Part shown: positions 1 to 9,742 of the stretch, piece by piece | Numbering within the stretch: position 1 is the stretch's first letter | Layout: every line of letters begins with the position of its first letter | Source of the DNA: CAJCIT01 sp963771305 | GTDB taxonomy: Bacteria; Acidobacteriota; Terriglobia; Bryobacterales; Bryobacteraceae | Direction: 5' to 3' | NCBI GenBank assembly: GCA_963771305.1 | Contig: CAVYTS010000026.1 | Coordinates: forward strand, 434,001 to 498,000 | Length of the DNA stretch: 64,000 nt | Notes under the pieces: generated by a model | Database searches by the model: none | Seen by the model: the letters and a program-made list of their open reading frames with translations, nothing else | Told to the model about the DNA's origin: nothing | Translations under genes and position numbers: made by a program

Positions 1-1056
1 CCGGTGAAGACGTTTTCAATCGGCTTCAAGGAGCAGGAGTATAACGAGCTTCCGTTGGCTCGCCTCGTGGCGGCCAAATACAAAACCGAGCACCATGAGC
101 TGGTCGTCGAACCCAATGCCGTCGACTTGGTTCCGCGGCTCATCCGGCAGTTCGATGAGCCGTTTGCCGATGCCTCGGCCATCCCCACGTTTCTGGTGTC
201 GGAGTTCGCCGTGCAGCATGTCAAGGTTGCGCTGAGCGGCGACGGCGGAGATGAGTTCTTCGGCGGGTACCCGGATTTCTTCGAAGCGGAGCGAAGCCGT
301 CGCTTCGACGCGATTCCGAGGCCGGTTCGCGCCGCCTTGTCGAGGATGGCGGATGCTTTGCCGTATTCGGCGTATGGAAAGAACTATCTGCGAATGATCA
401 GCCGTCCGACAGGGATGGAACGGTTCATCGAAGACACCAGTTTCAGCAGCTATTTCCTGCGTTCGCAGGCGCTCAATCCCGATTGGATGCTGCCGCAGGA
501 TGCTGCCTCTTTGAAGCAGTTCTTCGGTGCAGCGATTCTGGGTGACGCGAGCGATCCGGTGTCGCAGGCGATGCAGTTTCGCGCCGTGGCCACACTTACG
601 GGCGACATCCTAGTGAAGGTAGACCGCATGTCGATGGCGACGTCGCTGGAAGTGCGCTGTCCGCTGCTCGATCACGTGTTGGCGGAACTGGCTAACCGGA
701 TCCCGAACGGGTGGAAGATGCGCAACGGCCGGGGGAAACAGATTCTTCTCAAAGCACTGGGCGACCGTCTGCCGGCCGAGTTGCTATCAGCGCCGAAGCG
801 CGGCTTTGGCATTCCGTTGGAAACGTGGTTGCGCGGTCCGCTCCGTGAGTTGGTTCGCGACACGCTGCTCTCTGCCAAGGCGCAGCGGGGCATCACCAAT
901 TCCCGCAAGGTTGAGGAGATCATCCAGGAGTATGAGTCCGGCCGCCGCAACAATTCCTACTTCCTTTACCTGTTGATGGTGCTCGAGCTGTGGTTTCTTG
1001 AGTACACCTCGCCGGCTCCATCGCCCATTGATGTCGTCCACGCATCCCGGGCGTAG
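1..1056 (+). CDS. asnB: Asparagine synthase (glutamine-hydrolysing), C-terminal part, cut by window edge
   Basis: The reading frame is open to the first base, so this is the 3' part of a longer gene. What is present is the synthetase domain: the SGDGGDEFFGGY motif (bases 235-270) is the classical AsnB signature. It is followed by VKVDRMSMATSLEVRCPLLDH, also diagnostic of the family. The N-terminal class-II glutaminase domain and the first ATP PPi-loop lie outside the window. The enzyme makes asparagine, or amidates another carboxylate, from glutamine and ATP. It is followed after 7 bases by a GT4 glycosyltransferase. AsnB-like amidotransferases next to glycosyltransferases are common in exopolysaccharide/exosortase loci, so an envelope-glycan role is possible but is inference. 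Confidence 0.93.
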   Translation, partial: PVKTFSIGFKEQEYNELPLARLVAAKYKTEHHELVVEPNAVDLVPRLIRQFDEPFADASAIPTFLVSEFAVQHVKVALSGDGGDEFFGGYPDFFEAERSRRFDAIPRPVRAALSRMADALPYSAYGKNYLRMISRPTGMERFIEDTSFSSYFLRSQALNPDWMLPQDAASLKQFFGAAILGDASDPVSQAMQFRAVATLTGDILVKVDRMSMATSLEVRCPLLDHVLAELANRIPNGWKMRNGRGKQILLKALGDRLPAELLSAPKRGFGIPLETWLRGPLRELVRDTLLSAKAQRGITNSRKVEEIIQEYESGRRNNSYFLYLLMVLELWFLEYTSPAPSPIDVVHASRA

Positions 1057-1063
1057 CGTACGC

Positions 1064-2179
1064 ATGCCGACCCCTGTTCTTCTGCTAACCCGGTCCCTCG
1101 GCGAAGGTGGCACGGAACGGCAGCTTTCGGAACTGGCACGCTCCTTCGATCCGAAGCGCTTCACTCCTCATATTGGATGCACTGTCGGGATAGGTTTTCG
1201 GGCCGATGAACTGCGCCGCCAGGGGATCCCGATTCTGGAACTGCCGATGAACTCGCTGGCAAGCCGCTCATGCCTGGAAGCGATCGGACGGCTCCGGCAC
1301 TATGTTCGGGACATTGACATCCAGCTTGTGCATGCGTTCGATGCGCCCATGGTCGTCTTCGGTGTTCCTGCCGGCCGTTTGTCAGAGGCACGGGTGGTTC
1401 TATCGAGCCAGCGCTGTTATGAAGACACCATCTTTCCGCCGCATTGGAAATACGTTCGCCTGGCTCATCGGCTCGCGCACGGGATTGTGGCCAACTGTGA
1501 TGCGATGCGTCAACACTTGCTGGAGCAGTACCACGTCCCGGACAGAAAGATTCGCGTCTGTCGCAACGGCCTCGACACCACCGTCTTCCGTCCAGGCCCT
1601 CGCCAGCGACCTCCGGAACTGAAACACGCGAGCTTGGTGATCGGAGTCGTCAGCGTGCTGCGCGTGGAGAAGAATCTTCCGCTGTTGCTCGAGGCCTTTT
1701 GCGCCGTTCGCAATGCGGCTCCGGGCCTCATGCTTCTGATCGTGGGAAGCGGTCCGGAAGAAGCGAGCCTTCGCCAGCTCGTTGAGAAACTCGGCATTGC
1801 CGGCCAGTGCGTCTTCCAGTCGGCGACCAACGATGTTGCCGCGTGGCTCCATGCCATCGACATCTTCGTATTGCCATCAAGGTCCGAAGCTCTTTCTAAC
1901 GCCATCATGGAAGCGATGGCCTGCGGCTGTTGCGTGGTGGCTTCGCGAGTGGGCGGAAACCCAGAGCTAGTTGAGGACGGCAAGACCGGCTTGCTGTTTG
2001 AATCCGGAGATTCAAATGCGCTAACAGAACAACTGCGACGGTTGATTGAGCAACCACAACTGCGCGAGCAGATGGCCGCGGCCGGGGCCGGGAAGATCGT
2101 TTCCCATTTTTCAATCCAAACTTCTACCTATCGCATGCAGGAGATCTACGACGAGTTCCTGAGCGAACATCGGAAGTGA
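1064..2179 (+). CDS. Glycosyltransferase, GT4 family (GT-B fold)
   Basis: A protein of about 371 residues beginning MPTPVLLLTRSLGEGGTERQ, the standard GT4 N-terminus with a glycine-rich acceptor-side loop. The C-terminal half has VVSVLRVEKNLPLLLEAF, the LLIVGSGPEE strand, and the sugar-nucleotide signature PSRSEALSNAIMEAMACG followed by VVASRVGGNPELVEDGKTGLLF. It should transfer a sugar from a nucleotide donor to a lipid or glycan acceptor on the cytoplasmic face. I chose ATG 1064 because it begins the conserved first strand and follows asnB closely. In-frame starts at 998 and 1031 would overlap asnB. Acceptor and sugar cannot be read from sequence. Confidence 0.9.
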   Translation: MPTPVLLLTRSLGEGGTERQLSELARSFDPKRFTPHIGCTVGIGFRADELRRQGIPILELPMNSLASRSCLEAIGRLRHYVRDIDIQLVHAFDAPMVVFGVPAGRLSEARVVLSSQRCYEDTIFPPHWKYVRLAHRLAHGIVANCDAMRQHLLEQYHVPDRKIRVCRNGLDTTVFRPGPRQRPPELKHASLVIGVVSVLRVEKNLPLLLEAFCAVRNAAPGLMLLIVGSGPEEASLRQLVEKLGIAGQCVFQSATNDVAAWLHAIDIFVLPSRSEALSNAIMEAMACGCCVVASRVGGNPELVEDGKTGLLFESGDSNALTEQLRRLIEQPQLREQMAAAGAGKIVSHFSIQTSTYRMQEIYDEFLSEHRK

Positions 2180-2293
2180 GGCTGAAGCTGGGTCGTGGCG
2201 TTCGGGAGCCCTCCTACACAGGACGGCGGGACAACAAAACTGCACGTTGATGAACCGAAGTTTACTGTGCCCGCTTCAGTCCCGAAACGAGCA

Positions 2294-2707
2294 CTAACCC
2301 ATGAGCCTGTGCAAGTGCTTTGCCGCAGATCCATCACTTTGGATCGTGAATTGGTTCTCTTTAGGCAGGTAGATACCTGCACGGCGAGCATCAAGCAGTT
2401 CGGCGACCAGTTTTGCCAGCACCGTGTTCGCTTGTTTCCTCGTTACGTCGCGGTTCATCAGATCGAAGGCCAGCCATGAATGGTGCTCGATCCACGCTTC
2501 TCCAAGCCGCTTGTCTTTGAATCCGTGCGCCACCTCGGTAGGATTACCAAGGTAAGGCTCCGATATCTCCAGGACTTTGATAAACGACGCACCCGCCTTC
2601 GCGGTTGTCCACAGCGGATTCAGCACCACGAAGTACATCTCTCGCGAGCCGTCGTACGGCACCCCGTAGGCCTTAGTCGCGCCCATCTCTAAGACCTCTT
2701 TCGTCAT
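2294..2707 (-). CDS. Hypothetical protein (about 137 aa)
   Basis: An uninterrupted frame with protein-like composition beginning MTKEVLEMGATKAYGVPYDG. It has no signal peptide or membrane segment. The middle is rich in aromatic residues (WTTAKAGASFIKVLEISEPYLG; EAWIEHHSWLAFDLMNR) and the end is a helical stretch with KQANTVLAKLVAELLDARRAG. I do not recognise a family. An upstream GTG at 2734 adds nine residues, and neither start has a clear Shine-Dalgarno site. It stands alone on the minus strand between a glycan gene and a toxin-antitoxin-like pair, so context says little. Confidence 0.55.
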   Translation of the reverse strand: MTKEVLEMGATKAYGVPYDGSREMYFVVLNPLWTTAKAGASFIKVLEISEPYLGNPTEVAHGFKDKRLGEAWIEHHSWLAFDLMNRDVTRKQANTVLAKLVAELLDARRAGIYLPKENQFTIQSDGSAAKHLHRLMG

Positions 2708-2950
2708 TGTGAAGGGACCGCGCAGGAGCATCACAATTGATTAAGGCATGTCATCGTCATCCTGTTTCTTGCGAAATAGTCCGCGCAACCCATCAAGTAA
2801 GGCCACCCACAAAACATAACGCATGTCGCTATTGCTGGCTGGGGCCGTTCGGTTCCGAGGTGCTTTTTGTTTCGGGTCTTAGGCGTTGCGCCTTTTTAAC
2901 AGAGTCCGCATCCGCAAGGTCCTGCGGTCGCCCTGACGCCAATTTCGAAG

Positions 2951-3297
2951 CTATGAGGTCATCCGCGGAAATAAAATCGCCTTCTGGCCGGTGGCCGCGT
3001 CAAAATCAACGCTCGGAATATCAGGGAGGATAACGAAACCTTTCGGATCGCGCCCAAAGCGAAAGAAGGTGTCACGGTCGGTGAAGTCGGCCGGGCGAAC
3101 GCCTTGAAGCGGTGCGCCGAACTCGGCAAGGGCGGCATAGATCGCATTGGCGTTGGCGAGGTCCGCTTTTATGTAAAGTCTATGTCCTTCGTAAAGCGCG
3201 GCTGCGAATGATAGATAACAGCGAAGCCTCCGACAACAAGGTATTTAACGCCATGGGACTGGATGGCGGACAAAAGGTCTTTGTAGTCTCGGTACAT
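2951..3297 (-). pseudogene. Nucleotidyltransferase (AbiEii/DUF6036-like) with a 1-nt frameshift at the catalytic DxD
   Basis: Reading from ATG 3297 gives MYRDYKDLLSAIQSHG, then VKYLVVGGFAVIYHSQPRFTKDID, the GG...DxD motif of minimal nucleotidyltransferases. Directly after DID the frame hits a stop. One missing base near 3178 restores LYIKADLANANAIYAALAEFG and runs in a single frame through FVILPDIPSVDF to a TAG at 2951. The restored protein is about 115 residues, the usual size for this family, often a toxin/NTase half of a small two-gene module. Its first 53 bases overlap the end of the upstream gene. The lesion may be real decay or an assembly error, because the downstream frame is perfectly preserved. 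Confidence 0.7.
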
Positions 3298-3460
3298 CCG
3301 GCTCAATCTCCCAACCTTTCAGCGCGTAGGCAGCCTCGATCATTTCGTCAACCGCGTCAAGTCGTTCATGCGCGGGCCGACTTTGCCAGTAGCGGTATTC
3401 GTCCGCCTTGATGTCGTCAAAGTTGGTGTACTTGCGCACTGTGATCGGCGTGTCGTCCAT
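3245..3460 (-). CDS. Small partner protein of the nucleotidyltransferase (about 71 aa), hypothetical
   Basis: Starts at ATG 3460 behind an AGAGGA ribosome site (MDDTPITVRKYTNFDDIKAD). The protein is acidic and helical: EYRYWQSRPAHERLDAVDEMIEAAYALKG. It ends in a basic tail, PDVPRLQRPFVRHPVPWR. The last 53 bases overlap the nucleotidyltransferase start in another frame, which implies translational coupling. From memory, similar small proteins ending LQR.FVR..RPWR precede AbiEii/DUF6036-type nucleotidyltransferases in many bacteria. An antitoxin or partner role is inferred from that arrangement only. Confidence 0.65.
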   Translation of the reverse strand: MDDTPITVRKYTNFDDIKADEYRYWQSRPAHERLDAVDEMIEAAYALKGWEIEPDVPRLQRPFVRHPVPWR

Positions 3461-3615
3461 GCGTTCCTCTTCTAGCATAGAAGGTAGGCGCTGGAAAGCC
3501 TTCCAAACGCGCATGTTAACGGCCAGTTTCGGTGCCCTTCCCGCGCATTGACGGCTAGCTTCACGCGAACGGTTGCTGAGAGTTGTGAGCGTCGGCGATC
3601 CATTCCCCGAGCACA

Positions 3616-3640
3616 GAACCGCGAGCGTCAGCGAGCGGAT
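3616..3640. repeat. REP sequence, left inverted copy
   Basis: 25-bp copy preceded by GAGCACA. The identical heptamer also precedes the copy at 30285. It pairs perfectly with 4187-4211. Confidence 0.8.
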
Positions 3641-3679
3641 GCACTGAGAATGAACTCAATCGAGCCCCACTACTCACGT

Positions 3680-4177
3680 ATGAGGTCCGTTTACCTCATT
3701 ACGTTTTGCTGTTATGGCGCGGTCCTTCCCGGGCAAGAGGGCGCCGTTGACGGTGACAGCAATCTTTTCGGATCAAGATACCGCCCAGCGTCGATTGCCT
3801 TACTCAAATACTCCCTCTCGCGGATGCGGCATAGGCCTTGCCTATTGTCAGAGCCAGTGCGGCAAGTGGTTCTCGGCTGCATCCTCGAAGTTTGTTCCGT
3901 CCGCAGTTGGAACCTGCTGGTTGCGCACGTGCGCACGAGCCACGTGCGCGCGGTGGTCGAGGCCGACGCTACCCCGGAAAAAGTTCTCCTGGACTTCAAG
4001 GTCATATCGAGTCGGGCATTGAATGAGATCGAGGGCACGAAACGGAAGCGGGTGCGCCACGGCAGCGCCCGCTATCTCTGGACGAAACCTGAAATCGACC
4101 GGGCCGTGCACTACGTGGTGGCTCGGCAAGGCGTCCCGATGGCGGTCTACGAGGCCCATCCGCGCGTGCCCGGATGA
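3680..4177 (+). CDS. REP-associated tyrosine transposase (RAYT, Y1_Tnp), HUH motif altered
   Basis: From MRSVYLITFCCYGAVLPGQE the protein matches the acidobacterial RAYT pattern, with an N-terminal YLITF.CYG strand and a SVD..NLFGSR-like loop (here AVDGDSNLFGSR). Then follow LEVCSVRSWNLLVAHVRTSH, EADATPEKVLLDFK, HGSARYLWTK and the C-terminal helix IDRAVHYVVARQGVPMAVYE, which carries the tyrosine. The family normally has HVH at the HUH metal site, but here it reads SHVRAVV, so the second His is Arg. Activity is therefore doubtful. ATG 3680 begins the conserved domain. Longer in-frame starts (3650, 3548) run back into the REP. Confidence 0.8.
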   Translation: MRSVYLITFCCYGAVLPGQEGAVDGDSNLFGSRYRPASIALLKYSLSRMRHRPCLLSEPVRQVVLGCILEVCSVRSWNLLVAHVRTSHVRAVVEADATPEKVLLDFKVISSRALNEIEGTKRKRVRHGSARYLWTKPEIDRAVHYVVARQGVPMAVYEAHPRVPG

Positions 4178-4186
4178 TTCCGGCGT

Positions 4187-4211
4187 ATCCGCTCGCTGAC
4201 GCTCGCGGTTC
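4187..4211. repeat. REP sequence, right inverted copy
   Basis: Exact reverse complement of 3616-3640. It lies 9 bp past the RAYT stop codon. Confidence 0.8.
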
Positions 4212-4278
4212 AGTGCTGAGAGTTGATCAGCGGACCGCTCCGTCGAGAGTCACCCTCCGACGGTAGTGCCGTTGCCGA

Positions 4279-5822
4279 CTACTGTTGCTGCTTAATCCGC
4301 AGGTCGTTACCCAGCATTTGGCGAGGCTTATCCAGACCTAAGATGCCTAACAAAGTGGGTGCGATGTCTTTCAGTGCACCGCCTGGGGCCAGTTCCACTT
4401 TGTCGTTCGTCATGAAGATGAACGGAACGGGGTTGGTCGTGTGGTATGTGTGCGGCCCCTTGGTCACGGGGTCGATCATGGTTTCGGCATTGCCATGGTC
4501 CGCCGTAATGAGCCATGATCCGCCGCAGCGCTTCAAGGTGCTGTAGATCTGTGACAAGCCGCGCATCCACCGCCTCGCAGGCCCTTACGGTCGGCTCCAT
4601 CTTGCCCGAGTGTCCCACCATATCGGCGTTGGCGTAGTTCATCACGATGACATCGAAGCTGCCCTGCTCAATCGCCTTGACCACCTTATCGGTGATGCCT
4701 TGTGCGCTCATCTCGGGTTTCAAGTCGTAGGTTGCGACTTTCGGCGATGCGACCATCTCGCGCTCCTCGCCGGGATAGGGTTTTTCATTCCCTCCGTTGA
4801 AGAAGTACGTAACGTGAGCGTATTTTTCCGTCTCGGCCACGCGCAGGTTTTTCCAGCTGGCCTGGCCCATTACGTCGGCCAGAATGTTGTCGGGATGCTC
4901 CGGCGGCAGGACATAAGGCAGGGGAAGGGTCTTGTCGTACTGCGTCATCATCGTATACGTCAGGTTCGTGGGAAGGGAAGCGCGCGACGGCTTCTCGAGC
5001 GTTGGATCCGTGAGCGCCAGCGTGATCTCACGAGCCCGGTCGGCCCGGTAGTTGAACATCATCCACGCTGTCGTCATCGCGTATCAAGCCCACTGGTTCA
5101 TTGCGAGCATCGACGATGGTCGCGGGTTCAATGAACTCGTCGGTGACGCCATGCTCGTACGACTTCTTGGCAGCTTCCACCGCGCTCTTGAACTTGGTTC
5201 CGTTGCCGAGCACCATGGCGCCGTAGGCCCGCTCGATGCGGTCCCATCGTTTATCGCGATCCATGGCGTAGTAGCGGCCCGAGATGGATGCGATTTTGCC
5301 GATGCCCAGTTCCCGCAGCCGCTTCTCGACCTGTTCGATGAAGCCGGCGCCGCTCTCCGGCGGCGTATCGCGGCCATCCATGAAGCAGTGAACAAATACA
5401 TCATGCAGGCCACGTCGCTTCGCGATATCAAGCAGGGCGTACAGGTGGGTCAGTTGTGAGTGGACGCCGCCATCGCTACATAAGCCGATGAGGTGAAGCC
5501 GGTGTCCTTCGGCCTGCTGCATCGCGTTGATCACAGCCGGATTGTTCTCGAACTGGCCGTTGCTGATCATCAGGTCAATGCGCGTCACGTCCATGTACAC
5601 GACTCGGCCGGCGCCCATATTCATATGGCCCACTTCGCTGTTGCCCATCTGCCCTTCGGGCAAACCGACGGCCGGCCCGGAGGTGTAGATGAGCGAGTTC
5701 GGATAGGTCGCCAGCAGATGGTCGTAGGTGGGCTTACGGGCGGCCGCGATCGCATTGCCCTCAATCGCCCGCGAATATCCCCATCCATCAAGGACCGTCA
5801 AGACGAGCGGTTTCAGTTTCAT
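4279..5822 (-). CDS. gpmI: 2,3-bisphosphoglycerate-independent phosphoglycerate mutase, two frameshifts
   Basis: Interconverts 3- and 2-phosphoglycerate using two Mn(II) ions. ATG 5822 (MKLKPLVLTVLDGWGYS) follows AAGGAA. The phosphoserine-forming motif GQMGNSEVGHMNMG, the DGRDTPPES loop and SGRYYAMDRDKRWDR are all intact. Near 5064 one extra base switches the frame after GLIRDDDSV, and the protein continues MMFNYRADRARE. Near 4560 a second extra base switches it after EAVDA, and it resumes SQIYSTLKRCGGSWLITADH, with the metal ligands GNAETM. The total length of about 513 residues is normal for GpmI. Both lesions lie in strongly conserved sequence, so assembly error is more likely than loss of a glycolytic enzyme. 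It lies 137 bp downstream of eno on the same strand. Confidence 0.88.
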
Positions 5823-5867
5823 TGATCTATTCCTTCGTTCGTTGTGTTTCGGATGAATGCCGGGTTC

Positions 5868-5892
5868 ATCCGCTTGCTCACGGGCTCGGTTC
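5868..5892. repeat. Solo REP-like sequence between eno and gpmI
   Basis: Same length and orientation as the REP at 4187, identical at about 19 of 25 positions, with both ends conserved (ATCCGCT...GGTTC). It sits in the 137-bp gap of the presumed eno-gpmI operon. Confidence 0.5.
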
Positions 5893-5959
5893 AGGGCTGG
5901 AGTAGCGGCGAATCGGTTGGTCTGCCGCTCCCAGCACACATCCCGCGTTCGGCTTTAAC

Positions 5960-7245
<1,286 letters not shown>

Positions 7246-8038
7246 GTTTGTCCTTGTTTTCGTTAGCGCGCTGGGCCAAGGCCGAGCGCGATGTGTTTCA
7301 TTTTGTGTGCGCGTAGATCAACTGCGCGCATCCGCATTTGCAACTTGCGAAGTACCACTTTATCAAGCAGGGTGATTATTCCCGGGCGAAAACGCCAGGG
7401 GGACGGGTCCACGCAGAAAAACGGAGGGATTGCGAAGCGAACCGAGCAAGCGGGCTAGCAGCCCGCTTCAGGCTGCCAAGCGGCTCGGGCTCGGACGAGC
7501 TCTCTCTCGAAAGCTCGGTCGTGACAGACGGCGGCGTGCCAAGTTGGTCAGGTGGTTTTGCGGGCTGGTTGTCCCGGTTTCGGTTACACATCTATCAGTT
7601 GAGTCACCAGCTTAACCGGGATTAAGGCAAAGCCTGATTCGATTCTCTTCCCACACAATGCTGTTTATCCGAGGCACGTGATCTCGTGTAAGTCAACCTC
7701 AGTCAATCATTTAGAGCTAGACTTCTAGCACCGACCCCGGTAGATACGGTTAAGCAGGGCGACGAGGCAGAGAACTCTGGCTCAGGCAAAACCGCTAGTT
7801 TTCGATAATAATCAACGCGGAGCACATGGACGCCATACGCGCCCAGCCGTAAGTAAGGCAGCGAAACAAACGTGTTCTCAAACGGATCTCACAGGATGCG
7901 GCGAGGCAACACGAGTTGGGTCGGTCGGAAAGGTGTGAATTGCGCAATGACTGTCACTGACATGGATGCCGATATTGACCAACTCTCCCGCCGAAAGCCG
8001 ATCGTCCAAGAGTTCATGGAGCACCAGGGACGAAGAGT
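7246..8038. other. Gene-free stretch with hairpins between eno and treS (divergent)
   Basis: No convincing coding frame on either strand. It should hold the promoters of both eno (leftward) and treS (rightward). At 7448-7470 there is a strong stem-loop, AAGCGGGCTAGCAGCCCGCTT, followed by a GC-rich segment with a further weak dyad (GAGCTCTCTCTCGAAAGCTC, near 7498). The composition resembles the repeat-bearing intergenic DNA elsewhere in the window. I could not define a confident promoter. Confidence 0.4.
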
Positions 8039-9742
8039 GTGAAACTAGCCGCCAGCACATCAGATCCGCTTTGGTACAAAGATGCGATCATCTATGAACT
8101 TCACGTCAAGGCATTCGAGGACAGCAACAACGACGGCATCGGTGATTTTGGCGGGCTAATCCAAAAGCTCGATTATCTACGCGACCTGGGTGTCACCTGC
8201 CTTTGGCTCCTGCCCTTCTTCCCTTCGCCGCTCAAGGATGACGGATACGATATCTCAGACTACCTGGGTGTCCATCCCAGCTACGGCACACTTGACGATT
8301 TCAAGACCTTCCTGGCGGCGGCGCACGACCGCAATCTCCAAGTCCTTATCGAACTGGTGGTCAATCACACATCCGACCAGCACCCCTGGTTCAAGGCGGC
8401 GAGAACGGCGCCGCGCGGGTCGCCGGAGCGGGACTTCTACGTTTGGAGCGATACGGCAGAAGAATACAAGGCTGCCCGGATCATCTTTACGGATACGGAA
8501 AAGTCGAATTGGACCTGGGACCCGGTGGCGCAGGCATACTATTGGCACCGGTTTTTCTCGCATCAACCTGATGTGAACTTCGACAATCCTCGCGTCATGG
8601 AGGAAGTGTTGAAGGCACTGCGCTTTTGGCTGGACCTAGGGGTTGATGCGATACGTCTCGATGCAATTCCGTATCTGATAGAGCGGGACGGGACAAACTG
8701 CGAGAACTTGCCTGAAACGCACGTCGCCATTAAGCGCATCCGAGCGGAAATCGACGCGCACTATGAGAACCGCATGATTCTCGCAGAAGCAAATCAATGG
8801 CCCAGCGACGTCCGGCCGTATTTCGGAGATGGAGACGAGTGCCACATGGCCTTCCATTTTCCGTTGATGCCTCGCATTTATATGGGTCTTCGCCAGGAAG
8901 ATCGATTGCCGATCACCGACATTATGGCGCAGACTCCGAGCATTCCTGATGCCTGTCAATGGGGTCTCTTTCTGCGCAACCATGACGAGTTGACGCTGGA
9001 GATGGTGACCAGTGACGAGCGAGATTATATGTACCTCGCCTACAGTGCCGACCCCCGAATGCGAATCAATCTTGGGATCCGCCGCCGCCTGGCGCCACTT
9101 GTGGACAATAATCGACGACGGATCGAGCTCTTGAACAGCTTGCTGTTTTCTTTTCCGGGTACGCCAATCATCTATTACGGCGACGAAATCGGCATGGGGG
9201 ATAACATTTACCTCGGCGATCGCAACGGTGTGCGCACGCCGATGCAGTGGAGCGGCGACCGCAATGCCGGTTTTTCGCGCGCCCTGGCGGCCAGGCTTTA
9301 CAGCCCCGTTATCACCGACCCAGTGTTTGGGTATGAAGCGATTAACGTAGAGGCGCAGCAGAGCGACCAGGCTTCCCTGCTGAACTGGATGCGCAACATG
9401 ATTGCGTTGCGCAAACTATTTCGCGTATTTGGGAGGGGCACGCTGGAATTCCTGCAGCCGGCAAACAGAAAAATTCTTGCCTACCTCCGCAGATATGACG
9501 GGGAACAAATCCTCTGTGTCGCGAATCTCTCGCGATTCGCCCAGCCAGTGGACCTCGATTTGGCGGCGTTGGAGGGAATGATTCCCGTTGAAATGCTCGG
9601 CTATGTGGAATTCCCACGAATTACCAAGCAGCCCTACCGCTTGACTCTTGCTCCGTACGGTTTCTTATGGCTTGAGCTGCATGAATCGGCGGAATTCAGA
9701 CCAGCAAGTTCAGACTGGAGAGGCGGACGAGTCGAAGCTTAA
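8039..9742 (+). CDS. treS: Trehalose synthase (maltose alpha-D-glucosyltransferase), GH13
   Basis: Interconverts maltose and trehalose. The GTG start gives DPLWYKDAIIYELHVKAFED and NNDGIGDFGGLIQKLDYLRD, the TreS N-terminus. GH13 regions in order: ELVVNHTSDQHPWF; the nucleophile Asp in GVDAIRLDAIPYL; the acid/base Glu in ILAEANQWP; and FLRNHDELTLEM with the transition-state Asp. FPGTPIIYYGDEIGMGDNIY and RTPMQWSGDRNAGFS are also TreS-typical. About 567 residues, as for stand-alone TreS. Many bacteria fuse TreS to maltokinase. Here the maltokinase begins in another frame, overlapping by about 60 bp, so the two are separate or were fused before a frameshift. Confidence 0.94.
   Translation: MKLAASTSDPLWYKDAIIYELHVKAFEDSNNDGIGDFGGLIQKLDYLRDLGVTCLWLLPFFPSPLKDDGYDISDYLGVHPSYGTLDDFKTFLAAAHDRNLQVLIELVVNHTSDQHPWFKAARTAPRGSPERDFYVWSDTAEEYKAARIIFTDTEKSNWTWDPVAQAYYWHRFFSHQPDVNFDNPRVMEEVLKALRFWLDLGVDAIRLDAIPYLIERDGTNCENLPETHVAIKRIRAEIDAHYENRMILAEANQWPSDVRPYFGDGDECHMAFHFPLMPRIYMGLRQEDRLPITDIMAQTPSIPDACQWGLFLRNHDELTLEMVTSDERDYMYLAYSADPRMRINLGIRRRLAPLVDNNRRRIELLNSLLFSFPGTPIIYYGDEIGMGDNIYLGDRNGVRTPMQWSGDRNAGFSRALAARLYSPVITDPVFGYEAINVEAQQSDQASLLNWMRNMIALRKLFRVFGRGTLEFLQPANRKILAYLRRYDGEQILCVANLSRFAQPVDLDLAALEGMIPVEMLGYVEFPRITKQPYRLTLAPYGFLWLELHESAEFRPASSDWRGGRVEA

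Larger units (their letters stand above)
3616..4211. mobile_element. REP-RAYT element: transposase gene between perfect 25-bp inverted REP sequences
   Basis: The 25 bases at 3616-3640 (beginning GAACCGCGAGCG) are the exact reverse complement of 4187-4211. Between them lies one gene for a Y1/RAYT transposase. This is the arrangement known for REP-associated tyrosine transposases, in which RAYT genes are flanked by inverted REP palindromes. Related but diverged copies of the same 25-mer occur at 5868, 30198 and 30285 in this window. Confidence 0.8.
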
